From Hypomesus transpacificus (taxonomy: Eukaryota; Chordata; Actinopteri; Osmeriformes; Osmeridae), in assembly GCF_021917145.1 (NCBI RefSeq), contig NW_025814039.1, forward strand, positions 558,001-622,000: a stretch of DNA of 64,000 nucleotides. Reading direction: 5' to 3'. How positions within the stretch are numbered: the stretch's first letter is position 1; the number at the start of each line of letters is the position of its first letter. Below are positions 26,001 to 38,000 of the stretch, in pieces. The notes under the pieces are model-generated. The model saw only the letters and a list, made by a program, of their open reading frames with translations, was not told where the DNA came from and ran no database searches. The translations under genes were made by a program, and so were the position numbers.

Positions 26001-29000
26001 CAGACAACGTGGCCGTAGAGTTGTGTGCCAGGGTCTGCACCACTGAGGTGACACAAACAGAAAAGGAATCAAGGCATGACTCCTTCGAAAACTTTCTTGC
26101 CTCTTTGGTCAGAATTTGACTTGGTCAAGCAGTCAGCAGGTTGCCAGAAAAATGTTTGATTTACACAATAGGTCCGAGCTTGCTATCTTAAACTGAAACA
26201 AACTGGTCAGAGAACAAGGTTGCTTCAAACTCACCCAGTAGCGGAGGCATCAGATTGTTCTGGTCGATGTGTTGCAGGACTTCACTTATGTATTCCTTAC
26301 AGTCTTCTTCTTTCCGGGCAAAGTAGCCCAGCGCCTGCTCCCACAAGCACACCTCCTGGTCACCGAAACGCTTGCAGGCCTCCACCACTTTACTGTACTC
26401 CTCATTCTGCATGTGGTAGTGCATTATCTGCTGGTAGCTGCAGATAATCATTGACACAATTAATGAATCTGAAGTCGTGTCGTTAACTTCAACGGGAAAT
26501 TTTCTAATTATGATATTACAAATCAAACCTTTCATCAAACTTATGAAGCAAAACCTGATATGTAATTTGACTACATATCAAATTCAACAGGTTTACAGAA
26601 ACTCACAGTTTGCCTTTTTCATAGAGGTAAAGGACCCCTTCTTTGAAGTTGTGCATCTGACATAGTACCAAGGCCTTGTCAAACACAGTGTTGTCACTCC
26701 TCAGCAAAGACAGAGCTGCCCCCTGGAGAACTTTCTTCCTCTGCCAGACAAGACAAAAATATCAGCGCAAACAAAAACAGCTCCAAAAAAGCTAAATATG
26801 GCAAGAAATACAAAAGGTGTATTTGAAAAGGTGTGAGTTCTAGAGGTGAGGCAAGTACTTTCCTCAGGGAAATGTCACTCTGGATTAGAGTGTCTGCTAA
26901 ATGAATAAATGTAAAAGCTAAATGACTAAATGTAAATGGTGTAGTAACCTCAGGGTCCTGTTCATGAGCCCAGTCTTGCAGTCGAAGCTCCAGCAGGGTG
27001 TCGTACACGCCTTGAGTAGAGAAAGGTTCCACCTTTATCATGTGTTCCAGGAAGGCCCTCAGCTCTCGTGGGTTGTTGGCAAAGATTGGGATGAACTCTT
27101 CAGAGTTGGCCTATGAGACAGGACAGGCATAACAAATATGGACACCTTTCATTTTGGAAATATAAGGACCTTATAAGTGTCATCATTGACCACTATTACT
27201 TCTTATTATTTTTCACTACCTGCTTTGATATACCCTGTTAAACCGGAGATATGATGATGTTGCAATTCTTGCACGGTCCCAGAACCAAAATGATGTAATA
27301 TTGTAGTTGTTGTTTCATATTATTATTATATTGTATTATTAGTTAAGAATTGGTCCTTCTGGTCCTTGATTACCTGCTCTACTTACTATATGCACGCTTT
27401 CTGTATGTCGCTTTGGGCAAAAGTCTGCTAAATGAATACAAATGTCATCATTTGCACTTTTACAGACCTTGTTGGTTAGGCTTCTATCCAGGCTGTCCAC
27501 TTCAGTGGAGTCAATGTTCGGCTGGTAGTTGGTGCATAGACCCTTCAGCAAGAATGTGGTGTCCTCAGGAACATGGTGCATCAAAGTCTTTCCATAGCGC
27601 TTCATGTTGCTCTCTGCCTGCTCAAAGGGCAGCCGACCAATGTATCGCAGAGCTTCTTGGTAGTTCTGAAGCAATGAGATGTAACATTAGGAGTTGATAT
27701 GGTAGCCATTTGGCCACCACTATTAAGAAAAGCATGATACAATGCATTAATCAATGCTTATCAAGTGCAATCTTGACAGTTTCATTATTTTAGTCACAAT
27801 CACAGTGCATCAGTATGAATCAAGATTTAGAACAGTGAGGCAATTTAATAAAAAAATAAAACGATCTGGTTATGAGGTGACATTGTATGGATCCAAACAC
27901 ATAATTGTTTCTCCGCAAGCTAAAGTTATTTACCTTGAGGTCTTCCAGCTGGATCTTCAGGTACCATTCGTGGTGCATGTGTCTCTCGGCCAGGAAGACA
28001 GCGTGGTGGTGGTATCCAGCCTGGCGCAACACCTTAATGGCAATCTCTACATCAAAGTGGACTTCACTCTCACTGCTCTGTCAGGTACAAGACACCAGAA
28101 ACACATTTAGTCAGTCTAGACATTAAAAAAGATATCAGCACAATTATGCATAGCATTATTTTATAACGTATTTCTTAGAACAAACGCTGCGGCGTTTATT
28201 GCACAATGATAATATTTGGTGCGGCGTTTATTCGAGCGTTTAATTGGTAAGAGAGATTTAGAGAATTGCAGCTGCAGTGCGGCCATAGAAAAACAAAGAA
28301 TAGACAAGGAGGTCAAACACAAAGCCTTGTATAAAATTGAAGCCGCGCGTGTCTAGATTGTGTAGAAATCTGAAGCAGCATGCCGAAACGTTCTTACACT
28401 TGGGTGCAGAAAGCACTCACCAGCAGCAACAGATCTGTAGAACGCAAACTTCAGGTTGATGAAAGGCGAATTCGCCAGTAGTGAAGTCAGCTACCTCTCT
28501 ATATTGTAGACTATGTAATTGTCGCAATTACATTATTATAATGTATAATTTGTTTTCAACCAATGTCATAATTTAGAATTAGGGCTGTCCCCGAGTAAGA
28601 TTTCCTTTGGTCGACCAAGACTTGATTAAAACGTCTGAAAATCGACTAATCAAAATTAGAAACCCTTTAAAAAAAAATAAAATAAAAAAAAGAAAAGTAA
28701 ATTTTCGCGATCTGACTCAATTGCTGCTGGACATTGCAGATTCAGCCGCTAATAGCCTACTAATAATAAGACTCGTATCACCAGTCCTGTTGTAACCGAA
28801 TGCCGATGGTATTTAGTATCTCTTACGATGTACTAAAAATAAAAAATATTGTTTGTTTAACATGCAAATCATCCCAGCAATTTACGTAGAAGCTGAGTGG
28901 GGAACGGTGCAACAGAGAAAGATTTTGTTGTCTTGGCCGGAGAAGATAATTTCATTCGATTTGGATGTGATTCTTATAATAGGCATATTCATTTTTCAAC

Positions 29001-32000
29001 CCAACGCGTTAGCATGAGCGAAGTAGGGCTAGGCCAACTAACGTTTTTCAGGTGGTAGGCTACATCATATTTAGACGTCGAACTATGAAAAATAAACCGT
29101 TGTTAGCAGAGTTTGCATTCAACGTTTTTCGAGTCACCCGGTACTTTGTAACTGTACTTCAATGAAATGCTGCCATACCACAGATTTCTTTGCCATTTTG
29201 ACTAATAACACCGACAAAGTAGGCTATGGCAGAGTTTGTAGTTCTGCAGCCAATTGTGCTTGTGCACAGGGGCGGTCTTTCCTACAGGCGGTATAGGCGG
29301 TCGCCTAGGGCGCCACTCAGAGGGGGGGCGCAGAAAAAATGAGCCGAGAATTTTTTTGGGGGGGCTGGGCAGTGTTTTTTTTGCGCCCCCCTTCTATATC
29401 TCCAACCAGTATTTTGACATTCAAAAAATAAATCTAACATTAGCGTAAAATGAGCCAGGTATACGTACCCCTTAAAAAAGGAAGGCGTACGTATTTCCTT
29501 GGTGTTATCAGAACATGCTAGCACAGTGAGGCGTTTGGTTAGTGTGTGTGTGTTCAAGAACTTTGAAGAACAAAATAATGAAGAGGCAAAAGCTATCCGG
29601 GGCGAAATTTAAGAAGAAAAGAAGGGAAGAATAAGAGAAATTTGCAAAGGCGAAAGGTAAATCCTTAAATTCTGGTCTTATCCTATGATGAATTCCAGAT
29701 AAGAAAACGTTCATGAATGCGTGAATTGCCCCGGGCACTTTAGCGGAGTTAAGAAGAAAAGATGTACCTTATCATTGAAAGTGTTCCTACTCCCTGTCAC
29801 GTAACCTAGTTCTTTAAGGATTTTACAGAGGCGGGTAGCCTATATCAAAAATGATATGTCCATGTATTCTACGTTATACAAAAAAACACGATTAAAATAG
29901 GGGCGCACATATAAAGCCAATAGCCAGTGCAACAACACTACAATTATCTTCGTTGCATATAGCACACCCCAATAATTGCAGTGTTTGTCTTCCTTAAAGT
30001 CCTTAATGCCTAATCGGTGTGCTATGCAACGACTAAGATATTTGTAGTGTTGTTGCATTAGGCATGAAGGAAGACAAACACGGCAATTTGTCAACAAGTG
30101 AGGATGGTAAAAATCCAAGTGTTGTATTTGTTGTCCTATTGTCAACTTTAGCGAATGGATTGTATGTAATCTTGCTAGATAGTTAGCTAATGCTAGCTAG
30201 CCAGTGACTTCTGATGTTCCTTGTTATTGCCATTCAGTCGAAACATCATTTCAAGTTCAGCTGTACCGCAATTTGCGTCATTTTCGATGTGTTATGACAT
30301 TTTGGTGAATTCCGTTTTGTCTAATTTTATTCAGGTAGATTGATTGCTTAAAATGAGTGAATATGTGCCACAAGTGTCCCAGACCTTCTAAGATTGTTGT
30401 TTGCCAGGCATCAACAGAACAGAAGACAAAAAAAACATTATTTGCAGGCGATGAGGGAGTGAATGTGACCGTACACCATGTGTGCACCGTTGAACAGGGG
30501 GGCGGAGCCGGAGCGTAGTTCAGCACAGACTTGACATTTTCTCAGGGATTTTGTTCTTTATTTAATGTTTATTTATCGTTGTGATGGTTGTTGTGTTTAT
30601 TTGAAAGAAATGCAGTCTTGAAGGGCAAAATAGCGTTTGAAAGTTGCAATTCCGTTTTCGTGCAAAATCGTTTTAAAACGTTTAAACTTTTTTTAAAGTT
30701 GGGCATACCTGGGTGGCGCCACGAGTGAAGCTCGCTTAGAGCGCCAAATGTGCTAGGACCCGCCCCTGCGTGTGCAAAATACAAGACCAAAACAAAGCGC
30801 AGATTAAAGAAAGAGAAAACAGTAACACCTTTTCTTTTAAATTAAATATTTTTAGAGTTGCTTTATTTGTCTTAAATAATATAATCTACAATTTCTGTAG
30901 AACATTTAGTTAATTCAGCAATGATGATATGCGGGAATCAGATCTCACACTGCCATACGGCAGCTCGACTAAATAGGCCTAAGTAAGTAAGACTTTATTT
31001 ATATAGCACATTTCATACAGGAATTGCAGCTCAAGGTGCTTTACATAAAATCAACAAAAACAATAATACAAGTGATAAAAGTAATAGATCTAAAACATAT
31101 AACAAACCAGACTAGCCGCACTCTATCTGCGGTCTCTCTAATCCGTCTTGAATCGAGCTGCCTCGTGCAGTTTCCAAACATAAAACAAAACCAGACTAGC
31201 CGCACTCTTATCTGCGGTCTCTCGAATCCGTCTTAGATCCGAGCTGCACTTGCAGTTTCCAAACATATAACAAAACACATGCACTCTTGCACAGTCTTTG
31301 TGGTTTCTCAATTAAAATAAAATAAAAAACAAAAATAAAGTAAAATAATAATAATAAAAACTACAGAATAACAATATACTATAACTCAACAAAATGGATA
31401 AAATGTAACACATAAGCAATAGTGCAAGTCAACACAAGCCGCAATCTTTGCAAAAGCAAAGCAAAATACAAAGCAAATCTATAAAACCAATAATATAACT
31501 ACTACCAGTTGTAAAGCCCTTCTGAGATAAAAATGTATTAAAATGCTTTGGTAAAAAGGTAGGTTTTAAGCTGTCTTTTAAAAATGTCTAGCGTATTTGC
31601 ATCCCTGATATTTATGGGTAATTTGTTCCATAGTTTTGGGGCGTAATTGGCAAAGGCTGCATCACCAATCTTCTTATGGCTGCTTCCGTGACCTCGAATA
31701 GGCCTGCATTGATGATCGAAGGTAACAGGGAGCCAGTGTAAAGTAGCTAGGACAGGACTAATGTGTTCTCTCCTTTTAGTTTTGGTTAATAATCTAGCGC
31801 AGAATTTTGAATGAGCTGTAGTCTTTCAGTGTTTTTGGGGAAGACCAGCGAAAAGTGGGTTACAGTAGTCCAGCCGGCTGGATATAAAAGCATGAATTAA
31901 CTTCTCTGCATCAGTTTGGTTTATGGTACCTTTGCTATATTCCTCAGGTGAAAGAACGCAGTTTTGGTCACTTTATTAATGTGGGAGTTGAAATTCAAAT

Positions 32001-35000
32001 CTGAGTCCAGGATTACACCGAGACTTGTCACCTCTGGTTTAAGCCAGGGGTTAAACTTTCCTAGATTCTTAGTAAGCATCTCTCTTTTGGATTGGGGCCA
32101 CATAGTAGGACTTCAGTTTTGTCTTCATTTAATTTAAGAAAGACTAAAAAAATCTTTAGTCGAACAGAAGCGTATCGACCAGAAAATCAACTAGTCGACT
32201 GAGTGGGGACAGCCCTACTTAGAATGATATATTTCCATTCAGTATTATCAAGTGACTTTATGTGGTGAGAGTAGGCCTACAGTGCCTTTATTTTGAAGCA
32301 CGGACAATAAGCCTGGGACAGTGCCTGCGATCTACTGCGACGCGCCTAGAAGCGCCGCCTTTTTATCAAATGGGACCAACCACACTGGCTACGAAGCGCT
32401 ACTTCTTCTTTCTAAAATCGCTGATTTTAGAAATCGACTTGGGGGTTCTCTATCAGTAGGCTACCCTATGTCTGCACGCGTGACAACTTGGTTTCTCTCA
32501 AACAAACAAAACAACTACGGGCATGCTAGCTCAACAGATCAATCCGTTTATTTTCATTCGTTTTCATTAGGGTAACCACATGTAAAGGCCGTTCGTTACC
32601 ATTACATTACATTAATACATTTAGCAGACACTTTTATCCAAAGTGACTTCCAAGAGAGAGCTTTACGAAAGAGCACTGGGGCCTGTACTACAAATCAAGA
32701 TCAACATGCTTTGGATTACTTTCAGTTCCCCGGCTACGCGAAGCCTTACGGTGCGTTCACACTGCAGCGGGGCGGGCAGAGCGGGGCGTCGGCTTCCAAT
32801 ACATTTTCAATGAAACCAGGCGTTGACGCTCGCGTAGGGCATTGTGGGAAGGCGGAGCGGGGGTGTCGAGGCTCGCGTAGGGCATTGTGGGAAGGCGAGC
32901 GTGGCGTCGAAAGTTGGTTTTTCTCAACTTTATGTAAATGAGGAGCGTGAAAACGCCAGCGATGGCCAATCGGGTTGGTTTCTTGTTTCTTGTAACGTAG
33001 CAGCTGTTGGTCATGGTAAACATTTCTAGGTTTGACAATTTCAAGATGGAAGAGCAACTCATCGTATGTGTGTCTTCATACCCAGTATTGTATGATATAT
33101 CTAATGTTCGAATACAGAGACGTAAACAAAAAAAATGATGTCTGGCACAGGGTTGCTGAGGTTGTCGGTGTCCCTGGTGTGTATTTTTGTACTTTAATTC
33201 AGTTTCTTCACATTACGTAACTTTCTTCTGTGCTAGCTGCATAGTCTAGCTAGCTCACCCGGCACACGATTGACATTCAACGCTGAAATGCTGGCTGGCA
33301 GCCACTCGCTATCCCTACAGTGAATGTGTAGTGGCAAGTAATAATCTAGCGATTGATTTGCAGAGATTTCGAGTAATATAATAAAAGGTTACACATGTCA
33401 ACGTTTATGTCTGATGCATCTTTTTTTCCAGCCCGCACAAGACCCGTTACATAGAGTGCCGGTGGCATTTAATCTTTCATTCGGCCCTAAAAAAAGTTTA
33501 GAAAAGATAACGTATTGTGTGCTGTAGATAAGATCATGTCAGATCTAGAAAGCTTATTGGATTTTTTGCTTAATGTGTGTAAAAGTTGTATTTGTCTGCA
33601 CATTTGCCATGACATTATACGAACTACAACAGTGATTTAAGAGAACTACAGCTCTGAATTAATCTGTCTGACACGCCCCGGAGGGTAGCGCACTGTGGGA
33701 AGGCCAGCAGTAAAGAGCGGTAAAAAACGCTGCTGTGGTAACGCACAGTAACAATCGCAGTCACGATAAGCGGTACTATACGACGGCAGTTATCAACTCT
33801 CTAACTCAACCCAGATCTTTCCAATCTAGAGACGTGCACGTTCACATAAAGGGGCGGTGTTTGCATCGTATGTCCAATCGCAAACGTGGACAAAACAAGA
33901 GCCGCATATTTCACGCAGGAGGAGCAGACAATAATCTTACACAACTTGTCTACTCCTCTGCGTGAAATATTGTAATACAAGCATATCAGGAATACAGGAC
34001 ATATAATACAGCAAAATTCAACAAAGTCGCTGCTGCAAAGCTGGCAGTAAATAGCATACGCTGTAAATGCGTAAGCTACATGACTTACTGTAGATGTGAC
34101 CATAATTACATGTGTGCATTCCACAACGTTAAACCTTTGTTGCTGTATTATTTTAGTTGCAACCCTGCAGTGGCAAACGATCNNNNNNNNNNNNNNNNNN
34201 NNNNNNNNNNNNNNNNNNNNNNNNNNNNNNNNNNNNNNNNNNNNNNNNNNNNNNNNNNNNNNNNNNNNNNNNNNNNNNNNNNAAACGATCGTGGGAGCAA
34301 ATAGAAAATACATCTAAAACCATAATTCAAAATGGTAAGTAGCAATAGGCAATACTTGCACATATTCTAAGGCCAACAAGTACAAGGCTGAATTGCCTGA
34401 ATTAGTCCCTTTTGTAGGATATTGTATAGCTACAAAAGGCCTATAGAACAATGAAATTGCCTGCAGCCAACAGGAAGAAAAATTAGGCAACTGGGGGGAC
34501 GGGGACGACGACACTTCATGGACTTCATTCCTTCAGGACTTAATTCCTGCTGAGGAGCAGGCCCTCTCCAGCTATCAGGGTCACCCCATGATGGAAGCTG
34601 GACCTGATGTTAGTTTCCTCCAGGATCACAATGACTCTTATTGAGTGACTTGTTGCTCTTGTAGGTTAGTTATAACAAAGTTAAGTCTTGTACTCACTGT
34701 GAAATATTTTACTGCTGATTGTTCTTCTACAGGTACAATCCTGCACTTTTTGTGGTTCATGTTGTTTTTAATTTGTAACTTGTATAACTGCATGCTCTTA
34801 TGGGTCTTCCCTTTTGGCACTTGTTTAGTTTTTTCACAATGTATGCTTCATGTTTTGGCTGCTTGCAATGTTTGGGACCACCTCGTTGTTATGATCAGTG
34901 ACTTATGCTCTTTTGTAAAGCTCTCTCTTGGAAGACGCTTTGGATAAAAGCGTCTGCTAAATGCATAAATGGAAATGGAAGGAGTGGAAGGGGGCATTTC

Positions 35001-38000
35001 TTCAGACCCTCAGCAGGTTGGAAGCCCAGGCATATGTACAGTGCCCTCCAAAAGTATTGGAACAGTGAGGCCAATTCCTTTATTTTTGCTGTAGACTGAA
35101 AACATTTGGGCTTGACATCAAACGATGAATGTGAAACCAGAGATCAACGTTTCAGCTTTTATTTCCAGGTATTTACATCAGGATCTGATGCACAAATTAG
35201 AAAATATCACCTTTTTGTTCGAACCCACCCATTTGTCACGTGAGCAAAAGTATTGGAACATATGACTGACAGGTGTGTTTTGTTGCCCAGGTGTGTCCTA
35301 TTACATACATTATTCAATCAATAAATACCACTGAATGTCTACACTCAGGTTCAGATTGGGTAAGATAGGTTTTGTCTATGCAGACTGTATTCAGAGGTGA
35401 AAACAACATGAAAACCGGAGCGCTGTCTTTGGGTGAAAAACAAGCAATTGTGAGTCTTAGAGAAGATGGAAAATCAATCAGAGCCATTGCAGAAACATTG
35501 GCCATAGCCAGTACAACCATTTGGAATGTCCTGAAGAAGAAGAAAACTACTGGTGTACTAAGTAACAGACGTCGAACAGGTAGACCAAGGAAAACATCAG
35601 CAGTTGATGACAGAAACATTGTGAGAGCTGTAAAGAAAGACCCTAAAACAACTGTTAGTGAGATCAGCAACAACCTCCAGATGGCAGGAGTGAAGGTATC
35701 ACTATCTACTGTTCGCAGAAGACTTCATGAACAAAAGTACAAGGGGCTACACCAGAAGATGCAAACCACTCATTAGCAAGAAGAATAGGAAGGCCAGGCT
35801 GGAATTTGCCAAAAAGTACAGAGATGAACCTCAAAAATTCTGGGACAAAGTTTTATGGACTGATGAGACAAAGATTAACTTTTACCAAAGTGATGGAAAG
35901 GCTAAAGTTTGGAGAAAGAAAGGAACTGCTCATGATCCCAAACACACAAGCTCATCTGTGAAACACGGTGGAGGTAATGTCATGGCTTGGGCTTGCATGG
36001 CTTCTTCTAGGACGGGCTCATTAATCTTCATTGAGGATGTAACACATGATGGCAGCAGCAAAATGAACTCGGAAGTCTACAGAAACATTTTGTCTGCCAA
36101 TTTAAGGAAAGATGCAACCAAACTGATTGGCAGAGCCTTCATCATGCAGCAAGATAACGACCCAAAACACACTGCCAAAACAACAAAGGAGTTCATCAGG
36201 GGCAAGAAATGGAAGGTATTAGACTGGCCAAGTCAATCTCCAGACTTAAACCCTATAGAGCATGCATTTTACCTGCTTAAGAGGAGACTGAAGGGAGGAA
36301 CCCCACAAAACAAACAACAACTGAAAGAGGCTGCAGTGAAAGCCTGGGAAAGCATCAAAAAGGAAGAATGCAAAAGTTTGGTGACGTCAATGGGTCACAG
36401 ACTTGCTGCAGTTATTGAAAGCAAAGGATTTGCAACTAAATATTAAGTCTTATTCACTTAAATATGTTTTAAGTATATCTGTTCCAATACTTTTGCTCAC
36501 ATGACAAATGGGTGGATTCAAACAAAATGTGATATTTTCTTAGTTGTGCATCAGATCCTGATGTAAATACCTGGAAATAAAAGCTGAAACGTTGATCTCT
36601 GGTCTCACGTTCATTATTTGATGTCAAGCCCAAATGTTTTCAGTCTACAGCAAAAATAAAGGAATTCGCCTCACTGTTCCAATACTTTTGGAGGGCACTG
36701 TATGTTTCAAGTAATCTATGTGACCATGTTCATTCAACAATTATTTATGAATATTGTAGGAGTGAAATGTATTACTGTTCTCTGCAGTGACAGGAAATAC
36801 AGTGGTGTTGCTGCCACCACCCACTGTTGTCTCACTGTGCCATACAGAGGTAACGGTGAAACTAATAGTCATACGCCAGTATGTATGCCATATGTGGTTG
36901 ACGAATATTGATCAAATATACCATTTACTTTTTCAAGTGGAGGTCCTAGATGATCGGGAAAGGAGAGGTTTGCCTGCTCATTTTGGGGGTACACTTTTGA
37001 GTTTTATCTACCACTTGCAACACAGATGGTGAGAGTGTGTGAACGTGTGGCTGTGATTGAAGTGTCTGTAATGACTTAAGGCCAATATATGCTTCTGCGT
37101 TTTTCGAAAAACGGAAACATGAGAACGCCCTCGTCTCCGTGGAACGCCCTCTACGAGCTCTCCGTCAGCCCTCGGAGAAGCCTCGGAGAGCTTGACTTGC
37201 ATCTCCGTTGTAGCTACGGAGAGCTACGGAGACCCCCTTGGCTGTGATTGGTCAGTATTAAGTACCGCTTGCGTCAGGGGCGGGGTTGCCGTGAAAAACA
37301 GGACGAACAGAATCCTTTGACCGCCATTGCTGTAAGTTTTTACAATTCATATTTTATTGATGAAACGGTTATTTGTAAATTTGCTCCGACTTCTCGGTAA
37401 CCTTAGTAAATAAACACTCGATGACGTCTTACAAAAAACTGTTGCGCCACCTACTCTTCTGGCGGTGAATTGTTTTCAGCACCCACAGCCTACGGAGAAC
37501 CATAAACGTAGTCTATCCGTCCGTATCCGTGCGCCCGCCCATCCGTAAATGGAGACGCAGAAGCATATTTTCGGCCTTTACTAATGGTGGTGGTCTCAAG
37601 ATAAGACACAAGTCCTTAAAGTGCTCATTTCAAATATGAATCAATTGATTAAATTGCTATGGTGTTGTTAAACTCAGCAGGAAGAGGAACTTCTTCCTCC
37701 CCCTGAGCTTATGGCCTCCACTTCAAGACCAAGACAAATACACAAGGTATAAGCAATGAACCACAGAAGTCAAATGGACCCCTTCAACTTTCTCCAAGTG
37801 TTCCTTGCAAAGGGACAATGTTCTTCATTTGTTTCAGGTTGGAGCAGACAATGTGAGGGCCCTGTATAAAAGAACCCTGGAGCTCAATTATAAGTGGCTT
37901 TTAATAAAAAAAGAGATAGTACATGACTGAATGAATGACACTAAACTTAGTTACACTGACATATTTTTCTGTGTTCCTAGGGGGGGGGGGAACACATGAG

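Larger units (their letters stand above)
28580..32217. mobile_element. outer hAT-like element with nested insertions
   Basis: The termini TAGGGCTGTCCCCGAGTAAG and GTGGGGACAGCCCTA are inverted repeats. Flanks TTTAGAAT (28572-28579) and CTTAGAAT (32218-32225) form a 7/8 target duplication. Inner sequences TTTGGTCGACCAAGACTT and CAACTAGTCGACTGAG also mirror each other. The element was invaded by a second hAT (29267-30768) and an L2 fragment (about 30981-32148). Confidence 0.8.

Noticed and set aside
29254..29448. Frames across GC-rich GGGCGCAGAAAAAATG region
   Set aside because: They cross the boundary of the nested hAT terminus and are not coding.
33801..34313. 170-codon frame crossing the gap
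   Set aside because: Over 30 of its codons are N, so it is an artefact.
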